Shown in pieces: positions 35,613 to 47,783 of a DNA stretch of 64,000 nt (position 1 is its first letter; each line of letters begins with the position of its first letter). Source of the DNA: Mauremys mutica (lineage: Eukaryota > Chordata > Testudines > Geoemydidae); contig NC_059072.1 of NCBI RefSeq assembly GCF_020497125.1, positions 301,028,781 to 301,092,780 of the forward strand. The letters run 5' to 3'. Made by a program: the position numbers and the translations under genes. Under the pieces are notes generated by a model. That model searched no databases. It saw nothing but the letters and a program-made list of their open reading frames with translations, and was not told the origin of the DNA.

Positions 35613-35760
35613 TGTTGTTGTACCAGTGTTGGTCCCACAATATATGAGAGAGACAAGGTGGGTGAGGTAGTATTGATCTAGTATTTTACTAGATCAACTT
35701 CTGTTGGTGAAACAGACAAGCTTTCAAGCTGCACAGCGCTCTTTGTCAGGTCTGGGAAAG
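35613..35760 (-). mobile_element. Penelope-like GTGTTGGTCC repeat with hairpin module
   Basis: On plus the copy reads GTGTTGGTCCCACAATATAT, GACAAGGTGGGTGAGGTAGT, then CAACTTCTGTTGGTGAAACA and ends in CTTTGTCAGGTCTGGG. On minus this gives CCTGACAAAGAGCGCTGTG, a weak hairpin and TTGAAAGCTTG. The arrangement parallels the CTGANGA-A-hairpin-GAAAGCTT module inferred for the family. Confidence 0.5.
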
Positions 35761-36724
35761 TGGCACCAGACCCCACCGTAACAACAGATGCAAAACTTGC
35801 AGATATATTGCTACTGCTATGATGATCAATTACCCCTCCCCTCATGCCCCAAGACACCTTTCAAGATCCATGAGTCCTATACATTGTCTATCATAACATG
35901 TATTATATCTCATCCAGTGCATCAAATGCCCCCAAAACAACTGTAGGGGTTAAACCAAACAATCCCTAAGTTCTTGAATAAACTCATATAGAAAAATGAT
36001 AAAAGACAAAACTATATCATCTGTGGGCAAACACTTCTCACAAAGCTATCATTCTACACCTGACCTCAGTTCTTGTGCTCAAAGAAAACTGGCATGAGGC
36101 TTTCAAAAGAGGAGCCTGGGATTCATAACTTTGCTAGATGCTAAAAACCATGGAATCAATATACATACTGGTCGACAGTGGGGGGCAAAAGGGGCAGCTG
36201 CCCCAGGGCTGGCGATTTAAAAAGGACCAGGCCTTGCAGCAGTGGCCAGAGTACTGGGCCCTTTTAAATTGCCACCGGAGCCCCAGGTGGGACAGGCCAG
36301 GCAGCGCGGATAGGCTGGCTGGGGTAAGCTGATCCCAAACCCCGTACCGCTAAAAATTTAATATTACTTTCACCCCTATTCTCAAACTTATTTTGGGCAG
36401 CAAGGTCCAAGCTTGAGAAGCTGAGAGCAAAGACCATGACTAGTTCAGAAAGGACACTCCCTCAAGGATGGGGAAGACATAAATAAACAGACTGACATAC
36501 CTGATCCCCGCTGGGGTTTCTGAAGAGATTATACCTCCCTGGGTTCCATCAAGGGGATGCTAAGACTTAAGGTACAACAGACATGCATGTACTGAATTTA
36601 TTACCTTTCCTGGGCTGGTCACTGTATTCAGCACTACTGTCAGACTCCTAAAGGAAAGGAATCCCATCAACCTGCTGAGTAAGCACAGTCACTACACAGG
36701 ATACTGAAGCCCCAGGGCCCAGTC
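35761..36724. other. Non-coding with a GC-rich repeat remnant
   Basis: At about 36175-36350 there is a GC-rich patch (GGGCAGCTGCCCCAGGGC, TTTAAATTGCCACCGGAGCC) that looks like an interspersed repeat, without clear ends. No genes. Confidence 0.35.
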
Positions 36725-37096
36725 TAAGGCATGGTCTACACTACAATTTTAGGTCGAATTTAGCAGCGTTACCTCGATTTAAGCCTGGACCCATCCACAC
36801 GACAAAGCCCTTTTTTTCGACTTAAATTGATTTCTTTACTCCACCTCTGACGAGGGGATTAGCGCTGAAATCAGCCTTGCCGGGTTGAATTTAGGGTAGT
36901 GTGGACGCAATTCGACGGTATTGGCCTCTGGGAGCTATCCCAGAGTGCTCCATTGTGACCACTCTGGACAGCGCTCTCAACTCGGATGCACTGGCCAGGT
37001 AGACAGGAAAAAGCCCGCAAACATTTGAATCTCATTTCCTGTTTGGCCAGCGTGGCAAGGTGCAGGTGAGTGCAGATCTCATCAGCAGAGGTGACC

Positions 37097-38720
37097 ATGA
37101 TGGAGTCCCAGGATCGCAAAAGAGCTCCAGCATGGACCGAACGAGAGGTACGGGATCTGCTTGCCGTATGGGGAGACAAATCCATGCTAGCTGAACTCCG
37201 TTCCAGTAAACAAAATGCCAAAACATTAGAAAAAGTCTCAAAGGGCATGAAGGACAGAGTCCATAACAGGGACGCAAAGCAGTGCTGCTTGAAAATTAAG
37301 GAGCTCAGGCAAGCCTAGCAAAAAAACAGAGAGGCAAACGGCTGCTCCAGATCAGAGCCCCGAACATGCCGCTTCTATGATGTGCTGCATGCCATGCTAG
37401 GGTGTGCAGCCACCACTATCCCAACCCTGTGCTTTGACTCCGTCAATGGAGAAGATAGCTCACAACAAGGAAGCAGAGAAACCAACAGCCTAGATATGTT
37501 TCTCACCCTGGACCTGGAGCCAGTAACCCATCCAAGGCATCATCCCGAACCCTGAAGGCGGAGAAGGGACCTCTGGTGAGTGTACCTTTGTAAATATTAC
37601 ACATGGTTTAAAAGCAAGCATGTTTAATGATTAATTTGCCCTGGCATTCGTGGCCAGTACAGCTACTGGAAAAGTCCGTTAACGTGTATGGGGATGGAGC
37701 GGAAATCCTCCAGGGACATCTCCATAAAGCTCTCCTGGATGTACTCCCAAAGCCTTTGCAAAAGGTTTCTGGGGAGGGCGGCCTGATTCCATCCGCCATG
37801 GTAGGACACTTTACCACACCAGGCCAGTAGCACATAGTCGGGAATCATTGCATAACAAAGCATGGCAGCGTATGGTCCCGGTGTTTGCTGGCATTCAAAC
37901 ATCCTTTCTTTATCTCGCGGTGTTATCCTCAGGAGAGTGATATCATTCATGGTCAACTGGTTGAAATAGGGTGCTTTTATTAAGGGGACATTCAGAGGTG
38001 CCCATTCCTGCTCGGCTGTTTGGCTGTGGCTTAACAGAAATGTTCCCCGCTGTTAGCCACGCAGTGTGGGGAGAGGTGAAGCGTGAGTGATCTCTCACAC
38101 CAAGCCAGCAGGCCCTCAATACAAGAAGCAAAATGCGACCTTATAACGAAAGCACATGTGCTGTGTAATGTGAACAGCAAGGTTTAATGTGAAAGAGTGT
38201 ACCCATTGTTCTCTAAAATGTGTCTTTTTAACTACCACTCTCCCTTTTCCTCCATCAGCTGCAAATGTTTCTCCTTTGCAGAGGCTAGTGAAGATTAGAA
38301 GGTGAAAAAAACGCACTCGGGATGAAATGTTCTCTGAGCTCCTGCAGTCCTCCCACACTGACAGACCACAGCCGAATGCGTGGAGGCAGACAATGTCAGA
38401 GTGCAGGAAAGCACAATATGAACATGAGGAGAGGTGGCGGGCTGAAGATGATAGGTGGCATCAGCTTGCTGACAGAAGGCAAGAATTGATGTCAGGTTGC
38501 TGGAAGATCAAACTCATATGCTCCAGCGTATGGTTGAGCTGCAGAAAAGGCAGCAGGAGCACAGACTGCCGCTACAGCCCCTGTGTAACCAACAGCCCTC
38601 CTCCCCAAGTTCCATAGCCTCCTCACCCAGATGCCCAAGAACGTTGGGGGGCACCTGGCCACCCTGCCTCTCCACCCCCGAGGATTGCCAAGCAACAGAA
38701 GGCTGGCCTTCAATAAGTTT
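37097..38720 (+). pseudogene. Myb/SANT-like protein of Harbinger H1, broken
   Basis: The product in intact relatives is a trihelix Myb/SANT-type DNA-binding partner of the transposase. Exon 1 starts at 37097 with RKRAPAWTEREVRDLLAVWG, whose W...E...L...W spacing matches the H2 homologue. It hits a TAG at 37316-37318, then stays open, keeping a CRFYD motif, to a TGA near 37554 just before a GTGAGT donor at 37576. Exon 2 follows a TTTGCAG acceptor ending at 38281. It keeps QYEHEERWRAEDDRWHQLAD and, after a frameshift near 38490, LQRMVELQKRQQEHR. The stops plus the frameshift make it a pseudogene. The intron holds an antisense ORF. Confidence 0.75.
37663..37956 (-). CDS. Conserved antisense third ORF of Harbinger H1, terminal exon
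   Basis: The frame is open for 97 codons and lies wholly inside the intron of the Myb-like gene, on the opposite strand. It starts directly after a minus-strand CAG acceptor (CTATTTCAACCAG) at phase 0 and ends at TAG. The peptide has NDITLLRITPRDKER, TPGPYAAMLC and FRSIPIHVNGLFQ. The exon at 51625-51927 of H2 aligns along its whole length at roughly 40% identity by eye, with matching start phase and stop position. There is one probable one-codon deletion here. I recognise no domain and no upstream exon. H1 is otherwise dead, so this copy is probably a relic that happens to lack stops. Confidence 0.5.
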   Translation of the reverse strand: MTMNDITLLRITPRDKERMFECQQTPGPYAAMLCYAMIPDYVLLAWCGKVSYHGGWNQAALPRNLLQRLWEYIQESFMEMSLEDFRSIPIHVNGLFQ

Positions 38721-38956
38721 TAAAGTGCAGTGTGGCCTTGTCCTTCCCTCCTCCCCCACCCCTCCCAGGCTACCTTGGCAGTTATCCCCCTATTTGTGTG
38801 ACGAATTAATAAAGAATGCATGAATGTGAAGCAACAATGACTTTATTGCCTCTGCAAGCAGTGATCGAAGGGGAGAGTGGAGGGTGGTTAGCTTACAGGG
38901 AAGTAGAGTGAACCAAGAGGGGGCAGGGGTTCATCAAGGAGAAACAAACAGAACTT

Positions 38957-40252
38957 TCATACCATAGCCTGGCCAGTCATGAAACTGGTTTTCAAAGCTT
39001 CTCTGATGCGCACTGCACCCTCCTGTCCTCTTCTAACCGCCCTGGTGCCTGGCTGTGCATAATCACCGGCCAGGCAATTTGCCTCAACCTCCCACCCCGC
39101 CATAAATGTCTTCCCCTTACTCTCACAGCTATTGTGCAGCAGACAGCAAGCAGTAATAACAATGGGAATATTGGTTTCGCTGAGGTCTATCCAAGTCAGT
39201 AAACTGCGCCAGTGCGCTTTTAAACATCCAAATGCACATTCTACCAACATTCTGCACTTGCTCAGTCTATAGTTGAACAGCTCCTGACTACTGTGCAGGC
39301 TGCCTGTGTATGGCTTCATGAGCCATGGCATTAAGGGGTAGGCTGGGTCCCCAAGGATAACTATAGGCATTTCAACATCCCCAACGGTTATTTTCTGGTC
39401 TGGGAAGAAAGTCCCTTCCTGCAGCTTTTCAAACAGACCAGAGTTCCTGAAGACTCGAGCGTCATGTACCTTTCCCGGTCATCCCACATTGATGTTGGTG
39501 AAACGTCCCTTGTGATCCACTAGTGCTTGCAGCAGCATTGAAAAGTACCCCTTTCAGTTTATGTACTTGCTGGCTTGGTGCTCCGGTGCCAAGATAGGGA
39601 TATGAGTTCCATCTATCGCCCCACCACAGTTAGGGGATCCCACTGCAGCAAAGCCATCCACTATGACCTGCACATTTCCCAGAGTCACTACCCTTGGTAT
39701 CAGCAGCTCTTTGATTGAGTTGGCTACTTGGATCACAGCAGCCCCCACAGTAGATTTGCCCACTCCAAATTGATGCCTGACTGACCGGTAGCTGTCTGGC
39801 GTTGCAAGCTTCCACAGGGCTATCGCCACTCACTTCTCAACTGTGAGGGTTGCTCTCATCTTGGTATTCTGGCGCTTCAGGGTAGGGGAAAGCAAGTCAC
39901 AAAGTTTCATGAAAGTGCCCTTACACATACAAAAGTTTCGCAGCCACTGGGAATCGTCTCAGACCTGCAACACTATGCGGTCCCACCAGTCTGTGCTTGT
40001 TTCCCAGGCCCAGAATCGGCATTCGACAGCATGAACCTGCCCCATTAACACCATGATGTGCACATTGCCAGGGCCTGTACTTTGTGAGAAGTCTATGTCC
40101 ATGTCTATGTCCTCATCACTCTCGTCACCGCGCTGCCATCGCCTCCTCGCCTGGTTTTGCTTTGGCAGGTTCTGGTTCTGCATATTCTCCAGGATAATGC
40201 GTATGGTGTTTACAGTGCTCATAATTGCCACGGTGATCTGAGCGGGCTCCAT
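38957..40252 (-). pseudogene. Harbinger H1 DDE transposase, four in-frame stops
   Basis: This is the cut-and-paste transposase of H1. It begins MEPAQITVAIM at 40252 and stays in one frame to 38957, about 431 codons, without frameshift. The DDE blocks survive: GGAIDGTHIPIL, VILGDPAYPLMPWLM and LVECAFGCLKAHWR. TGA codons interrupt at 39959-39961, 39830-39832, 39554-39556 and 39479-39481. By comparison with H2, two replace Trp and two replace Arg, so all four fit single transitions (TGG or CGA to TGA). A Harbinger relative inside H2 is intact over the same blocks. The acidic segment near residue 40 (DESDEDIDMDID) is also shared. Confidence 0.85.
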
Positions 40253-40407
40253 GATTCCAGTGCTATGACATCTGGGCTGAAAAAAGGCACGAAACGATTG
40301 TCTGCTCTGACGGAGGGAGGGGCGACTGACAACATGGCTTACAGGGAATTTAAGTCCACAGAGGGGGTGGCTTTGCATCAAGGAGAAACACAAACAACTG
40401 TCACACA

Positions 40408-40456
40408 GAATGGCCCCCTCAAGGATTGAACTCAAAACCCTGGGTTTAGCAGGCCG
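40408..40456 (-). mobile_element. Internal fragment of the turtle SINE inside H1
   Basis: GGCCCCCTCAAGGATTGAAC followed by CTGGGTTTAGCAGGCC matches the B-box region of the SINEs at 1729, 7571 and 22824, but both the tRNA start and the CR1-like tail are missing and no target duplication is visible. It could be a deletion relic or captured filler sequence. Confidence 0.65.
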
Positions 40457-41212
40457 TTGATTTCACGGAGGGAGGGAGGAAGCAAATGAATACAAAACAA
40501 ACTGGGTCTATTTCTTGTTTTGATACACTCCATCTATCTTTTACATCTTTAGGCTAGCAGCAGACGGTGCAGTTCGACTGCTAGCCATTGTCATCTCCTG
40601 GGTGCTCGGCAGAAAATGGAAATGACCTGGCTGAGTCACTCCCATGTCTGCCCAGGCTCCCCGACTGACCTCACCAAGGTTGGTTAAAAGAGCACACAGG
40701 CGTACGACAATGATGGCTACCAGTCATAATGCACCGTCTGCTGCCAAAAGGCAATGAGCTGCTGCTGTGTAGCAATGCAGTCCCAAGTCTGCCAGCACCC
40801 AGGAGACTTACGGTGACGGTCAGTTGTGCGGGCTCCATGCTTGCTGTGGTATGGCGTCTGCACAGGTAACCCAGGAAAAAAGGCACAAAACGATTGTCTG
40901 CTGTTGCTTTCACAGAGGGTGGGAAGGCATGTACCCAGAATCACCCGCTACACTGTTTTTGCCCCATCAGGCATTGGGATCTCAACCCAGAATTCCAATG
41001 GGTGGCTGAGGCTGCAGGAACTGTGGGATAGCTACCCACAGTGCAATGCTCCAGAAGTCGATGCTAGCCTCGGTACTGTGGATGCTATCTGCCAACTTTA
41101 TGTACTAAGAACATTTTTTGTGGGGACACACACAATGGATTGCATAAAAACGATTTCTGAAAAAACAACTTCTATAAATTCAATCTAATTGTGTACTGTA
41201 GACATACCCTAA

Positions 41213-43722
41213 GACTGGGAGAATCTCAGGATTCCATTGGAGGAAAGGTAAAGGCCAAAGGAGGAAAGGCCCATCTCTCAGAGACCAGAGAGGGAGCAGA
41301 GTGCAGCTCAGCAAGGTTAACTGACACTCAGCATTGGCCTAACTTTGCTCCATAACCCTCCCTATACACACAAATACACCCTCACTGTTTTATTTGTGCA
41401 TTTGTTTTTACAAGTACATTGCAAGTGACTTTATATAATCCAATTACACCTATCAGTAACTTTAACAGGAGTCACACTGTTAAACCCCACAAAACAAGTA
41501 CAAAAGAGATAAATTTACAGCTGTCTCTCTCAGTGTGCAAGATTTAGACTCACAAAAGAAAATGAAGAGGAGAGTTAAAATGTGACCTGTAAGTGTTTTT
41601 AATGAAATAGAGCACAACCCTGCTTTTTTCAGATTGAGGAGGAAGAAACCCATTGTGGTATACCCAATATTGTGATTAACAATATTCAGACAAATATGAA
41701 ACATGAACAAGGCTATTGCACCTCAAAACACACTTCTATTTGGGTATATTTTAGTTTTAATGTAATACTTCCTGGTGCTTCTCACACATGGAACACTAAC
41801 CTGATCCAAAACGACCACACCCCCTTGCGCACTCAAATCTTTCCTCTAGGCCAACTTCAATCATCACCCCCTGCATGAGGTTAGTCAACTAATGCCAAGG
41901 TTGAGGAACAAATGAAGATAGACAGATATCTAAAAAGTAAAGCAATAAGAATTCAATATCAAGAGATAGGTAATCACCACCTTGACCATTTTACTTGTAT
42001 TTTATGTCTTTCCCTTACCTTCTCATCTGAAGAAGCTTACAATATAAGAAGATAAACAGGTACTTTGCTTTCCTTCTCATTTTAGGTACTACTGTAATTG
42101 AACTAATAAATGCATTATTCTAGTTAATACTACACTACCATTACATGGTGTAATAATATTGATGCTTTATTCACAGGAGACCTCACTAATACATATTTGC
42201 TGATAAATGGTACAAAGTGACCTGATATTTTTGTTAGAATTATTAGGCATTCTGGGAAATTAATGTACAGTAACGGTACATTTTTGTGCTGAATTCTCAG
42301 GTGGCAAGGATAAGAGGAGCAGCCTGCACTGAAAACTATTCAAAATGCGCCTCACTTGTATATTCAGTGTCCTACTTCATTATCTTTGCAACTGCGATCC
42401 AATACATAGTAAGTGGATTTTGTTGTTTTTGTTGCCTCTTAAAGGGAGCCAATAAACTTGAAATAGTCAGTTTAAAAGACTAGTTAAAAGTACTAGATAC
42501 CCTGCCCATATTTTAAGTGTTCTTTTCCCTGTTGTGCAGAAGGCCCATACAAATGATAGAGGAGAAATAAGTGTGGAAGTGAACCTGGCTATACACAGAG
42601 TACTGTCAAGTATACCACATAAACAAAATGAAAGAGAAAAATCCTACATTGTGAGAATAGTAGTAAAATTTTCTAGAAAGAAGTGAGTTTGTTGGTGACC
42701 CTTTAAACAGAAGACCGATATCAGGACAGTCTCTAGCAGGACAAGTTTCAGGGAGCTAATTTTCTATGAGATCAAACAAATGTTCTGTTGCTTTAATAGG
42801 ATGTTCATATTTGCTCAAGATGCTTTGTTGGAACGATTTTCAGTGTCCATGCCTTGTCAATTATAGTTAAGAGGTATTAACATGGTAGTTAAAGGTCACT
42901 CATGGCTCTCAGCATTCACACACTGCCTGTCTCACACAATGGCAACCTGGAAATATTTAGAAATGTCTCATTAATTTTTAAAATATTGGTATTTTATAAT
43001 CACTAGAAAAATGAAGGAAAACAAGTCAAGCAAAAGCATTACTAAAGAAGTGTACAAAATGAAACCATGTTACATACACAGGTGATTACATTAAGTAACA
43101 TTTGGATACATTTTGTTTAAAACAGAATGGTTGCTTAATCAGAACGTACTGTAGTCCATCAATCCATCCCAATTAAGTTGCTTCAATTTTACGTTTCATA
43201 CACTTGTACCACAAGGAGTCCAGTACATTTTTGGATGTTGAAAGACATTAACAAATAATAAACACTTCCTGCAATCAAAATCCAAGAATTCTTCACAACT
43301 AGATTTGTCAGTATAAAAATCAAATCAAGAATGAAGCTTATGTTTGTCAAAGTTCATATGCAAGGAATGCTATTATTCATGGGAGAAATATTTGGTACAG
43401 TCTGAGACAAACATACAGATATGCACTGAAGTTACTGCATGGCAATGTTAGTATTACTATTAGGCCTTTTAAAAGGGAGCGGGGAGAAAAGATCAGAATG
43501 TTCCCTATCAAACTCTCCCCTAAGGGAGAACAGTAAGACTCGCCCTTAACTAAGAAAGTCTGGATCCAAAGCTGCAAAAAAGGCCTTTTGCAGCTCAGTC
43601 CTTTTTTATTTAGACAAACAGGCCAGGGTGTGGAAGATCCAACACCTGAGAAAGTAGGCCATATTGCAGGAGATAGGTACTTATACACAATAAAAGCAGT
43701 GATTTAAATTGACACTTGTTTT
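41213..43722. other. Mostly unique AT-rich DNA
   Basis: No gene or bounded repeat recognised. ORFs at 41480-41710, 42286-42483 and 43377-43688 have no signature. Confidence 0.4.
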
Positions 43723-43725
43723 AGA

Positions 43726-44064
43726 GGGCTTGTCTACACTACAAAATTAGGTCGACTGAAGTTAGGTCAACCTACAGCCACTGTAGTAATTAAATCAGCT
43801 GTTGGTGTTCACACTACCCTCCTTCTGTCAGCGGTGCAAGTCCTCATCATGAGCACTTAAACTGACTGAAGTGGGGCATTGTGGGGTACTGACAGCTGTG
43901 CAGGGCTCACAGCTGGATACCTCCCCCGAGGGCTGATAGCACCAGCTGTGAGCCAGGCTTGGGGCTCAATTTCACACCAGGGAGCCAACCAGCAGTGAAA
44001 TTGACATTCTTGTCAATTTTACAGTTGCTATTATTTTACATTTCTCTGTAGTGTAGACCAGACC
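43726..44064. mobile_element. Harbinger-like MITE, 339 bp
   Basis: GGGCTTGTCTACACTACAAA and the reverse complement of the right end, GGTCTGGTCTACACTACAGA, are inverted termini. AGA is repeated on both sides (43723-43725 and 44065-44067), a 3-bp duplication as in Harbinger. The AGGTCGA motif near the left end also occurs at the left end of H1, so H1 relatives may mobilise it. Confidence 0.75.
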
Positions 44065-44067
44065 AGA

Positions 44068-46771
44068 AAATGATGATTAGCATCTATTGTATATATGCAT
44101 AAATAAGTATAATGCATAGAATGAAAGAAAATCTAGTTAAAACATAATTTTTTTACAATGCTGCAGGCAGTTTTAATAAATATGTTTAGATGCTTCTGAG
44201 AGAGCAGTGAATTGACACAAAAATCTTCCTGTACTATTCACGATGTAAAGACAGAGGGAGAGAGAGAGGTGTACTTATCATTGGTCTTACAACTTCTTTG
44301 ATTACTGACAATTGATATAAGGACAATATAAAGAGAGGAAAGAGAGAGAAAAATTGTGTGGAAAAGTAAACTGGTTTATAATAGAGATAAAAACATTCAT
44401 AATGCACATATTGCCATTCTGTTTGAGAACAGACCAGGAAAAAACCGCATCTGTAGAAAGATAGCTAGTCACATGTAATAGTTGCTTAAACAGCGCAGGA
44501 AATGTTTAGAATGTTTTCAGTATAGGGATCACCTGTACAAGTATAAGCTAAATTAATTAATCCATTTAGGGGTACTAATTCGGGCTATTTTCATTTGTTT
44601 TCTTTCTGTATTAGTATCCTTATAATAGAAATGGTGGAAAAGAGGTCAGAGATGGGAGGGGGGGAAATAAAATAAAGATTGGGGGAATATAAGAGAGAGA
44701 AAGTAGAGAGTTTGGGGATTGAAGTTAAGGGTACTGTAGGCTGGAATGACAAAATTTTGACCCATCAGCTGTAGTTCAAGTTAGACATTTACAAATGCAT
44801 CTCTTCTGTCATGGAAAACAGGAAGATTAGTAGTACATATAAGATTCCAGTTCTGTGATAGTCTGTGAAATAGATTCTTCACCTCTGCTGTGTTATCTGC
44901 CCACAAGAATGAAGCAAAACAGGCATACTCTAAAAGATATCTGGGTGCATGAAAGCCCAAGATAGGGGAGGTAGCAACCACCCTCGATATGTTTGCCTAA
45001 AGCTGCCCAAGAGTATAATTTGTATTGCGATGGAAGACTTCTCTGGGGGTAGGGTGAACGATATCATGAACCATATGTTAAGAGTGAGAAAGAATATTAA
45101 GGTAGGTATAATTTTGCACGTGTGATTTTCTCCAACTTCCCAATGACTGAATTCACTAATTTTATAGAGGCATCCAATTCCTCCTCTTTTCAAGATGTTA
45201 TAACAGTATTAAGCACTTTATTCCAGCCACTCTATATACATTCATTAATTGATCATATTAGTATGTACTACAAGTTGGAATATTACAGAATAGACATTTA
45301 GTCCTGTTCCCTTTCTCCTCCAAGTTTACCCATCCTTGAGGAGTCCTTCAGCTTCAGAAGCCTCTGTGCTGTGGCAACTGTTCCTCTGGCTAAGTGAGAA
45401 ATAACTCTCCAGAACATAGATGTCAACCCCTCAAGTTATCCCGGGGGGATGAGGGTGCTCTCACCCCAGAGTGGCACCACTTTGTCTAGAGAATTTTTAC
45501 TCTGCTCCTGACTAAAAGGTTTTATTTCCTGAAGTTTTATTTTTAACTTTCCCTTTTGGTGTTGAGCACATCAGATATGTAGCCAGTTTCATATGCACAG
45601 CACAGGTACACCACCATCATCTAAGGTCAAAGAAATCTTCTACTGTCAAGCCTCTTTATGCAAGACTAGCAACACTGGACCAATTCCTTTTCTTGATACA
45701 GTAGCCAGTAAACACTCTCCCTTTCTGGAGAAGGGGAAAATGAGAATTTTAAATAAATAATTCCCCCCTTTTTAAAGGCAGTTAGCAAAACAAACATAGC
45801 TTCTTGTTTTCAGTCATCTGTCCTATCTCACCAGCTGTATGTCTGCTCTTTTCCAAGCTACAACCAAAAACTTCCAGCAACCATTCTCTATTTCCTTTTA
45901 TCTCTGATCCTTAATTGTTCTCTGCAGACTGCTTTCTTTCCTAAGAGATCCCCGTTAGTTTCAGCTATGAGACCCTGCCTCCCAGCAATGCCCACAGGAT
46001 AGGGCAAATTCTCTTCTCTCAACGTCCTTGAAAACTGATTTTAGCCCCTCTACCCCATCGATGGACATGTCCTTCTAAGTGCTTTTTCAAAGTTGCGTGA
46101 GTGTACAGTATCACACATCTTCACAGCATGAAGTGACTACAGGAGTCATGCCCACAGATGTGGAGATTGTGTACCAAAATGCAAGCAATGTGGCCACCAT
46201 TCAATCTAGATTGCTTCACATGAACACGTATTCTGAATAACAAAACAACAAAAAATCCACAGTCAGAGAATGTACAAACTGAAAAAAAAATAAACCACTG
46301 CAGCCAATTTTGATACACACACACATAATCTGAAGGATAAGAATGCAACCCTTTTTGCAAGCAGTGTTTTTATTTACAGAAAGTACAAAGCACAAAGGGA
46401 GTTTTGCAGCCCTAAGAGTACACAGTTGAAGAGCTTGCAACCTAAACAGATAAACTAAAGGTTAAGGCTAAAGGAAACAACATGAAAGGAAAAGACCGAG
46501 CAGCTACTTTTGACATAGGTCTTACTATACCCTAGCTTTACTATATTCTTTGAAATTTGTACTGATACTAGAGAATGTAAGATGGCCACCTCCTTCCTGG
46601 CCCCATATTGTTTTCTTTTTAATTTTAGCCAGACTTCCTCTTTCTCTACCTCTTCACCCCTACTATGAAACCCACTTCAGCAAGACTGCCTTTCTCCCAG
46701 AGCAATATTGCCACACTTAGAATCAGTGAAGGCATTCGTGCTGAAACTTTTCATTTAACAGAGGAGGTTGA
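44068..46771. other. Unique sequence, nothing recognised
   Basis: A GA-rich run lies at about 44250-44268. Short ORFs at 44781-45193 and 46121-46440 are unsupported. Confidence 0.4.
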
Positions 46772-46779
46772 CAGTAGAG

Positions 46780-47068
46780 CAGCAGTTTTCAAACTGTAGG
46801 TCAGGACCACAAGGGCTGGCATTAAACTGGCTGGGGTGTGGGGCCGAAGCCAAAGCCCCACCACCCAAGGCTCAGGCTTTGGCTTCAGCCCTGGATGGTG
46901 GGACTCAGGTTACAGGCCCCCCATCTGGAGATGAAATGCTTTGGCTCTCCCTCACACCCCGGGGTGGGGCTTGGGCAGGCTCAGGCTTTGGTCCCCCACT
47001 CCTGGGGCCATGTAGTAATTTTTGTTGTCAGAAAGGGGTTGCGGTGCAATGAAGTCTGAGAACCCCTG
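46780..47068. mobile_element. hAT-type MITE, 289 bp
   Basis: CAGCAGTTTTCAAACTGTAG at left and CAGGGGTTCTCAGACTTCAT (reverse complement of the right end) are hAT-style termini. The flanks CAGTAGAG (46772-46779) and TAGTAGAG (47069-47076) are an 8-bp duplication with one mismatch. The ORFs of 73-94 codons inside it are GC-composition by-products. Confidence 0.8.
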
Positions 47069-47076
47069 TAGTAGAG

Positions 47077-47528
47077 CAGTCTCTGTGAAAGGCCCTCAGC
47101 TTTGGATCCACTAAATCCAAATCAACCCAGGGTTTTTTGATGTTTAGAAGATGCTGCAAAACCAATTCAGAGATATGAGCTTGTTCATTACTCTGAACAA
47201 AATGTTATGGCTGTTCTTTCAAAAGTTTACAATTGAACACTGACTTAATACAGCTTTGAAACTTTACTATGCAGAAGAAAAATACTGCTTTCCCTTTTTT
47301 TTAGTAGTAGTTTATGTTTAACATAGTACTCTACTATATTTGCCTTTTTTTTTGTTTTTGGTCTCTGCTTCTGCCTTATTGTGTACTTCTGGTTCCAAGT
47401 GGGGTGTTTGGTTGACTGGTCAGTTCGTATCTCTGGTATTTGTAATTCTGAGGTTCTACTTTACTTTGGCTTTACAGAGCTGATATTTGTGGATGACGGT
47501 CAATTCTGCTAGTGGATTCGCTCATGAT
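47077..47528. other. Non-coding, nothing recognised
   Basis: AT-rich, with T runs near 47296 and 47347. Confidence 0.4.
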
Positions 47529-47531
47529 TTG

Positions 47532-47780
47532 GGGAATGTCTTCACTAGCAATGTTAAAGCACAAATGTGGCTGTGTAGTCACGGCACCAGCGCTGGGAGA
47601 GAGCTCTCCCAGAGCTATAAAAAAAAAAACCATCTCCATGAGGGGAGTAGCTCCCAGTGCTGGTGCACTGTCTACACTGCCACTTTACAGCGCTGAAACT
47701 TGCAGCGCTCAGGGGGGTATTTTTTCACACCCTTGAGCAAGAAAGTTGCAGCACTGTAAAGTGGCAGTGTAGACAAGACC
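47532..47780. mobile_element. Harbinger MITE related to H2, 249 bp
   Basis: GGGAATGTCTTCACTAGCAA and the reverse complement of the right end, GGTCTTGTCTACACTGCCAC, are inverted termini with TTG/TTA flanks. CAGCGCTG occurs at 47588-47595 and 47688-47695. This octamer is the one clustered at the ends of H2, which suggests the MITE is mobilised by an H2-type machinery. Confidence 0.65.
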
Positions 47781-47783
47781 TTA

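Larger units (their letters stand above)
36728..41209. mobile_element. Full-length PIF/Harbinger element H1 (decayed), 4482 bp
   Basis: The element is flanked by TAA at 36725-36727 and 41210-41212, the 3-bp TWA-type duplication of PIF/Harbinger. The left end GGCATGGTCTACACTACAAT and the reverse complement of the right end, GGGTATGTCTACAGTACACA, are inverted. Inside are a Myb-like gene on plus, a transposase on minus, and an antisense ORF in the Myb-like intron. Polyadenylation signals of the convergent genes lie at 38808-38813 (+) and 38842-38847 (-). Coding regions carry nonsense mutations and a frameshift, so the copy is not autonomous. Confidence 0.9.
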
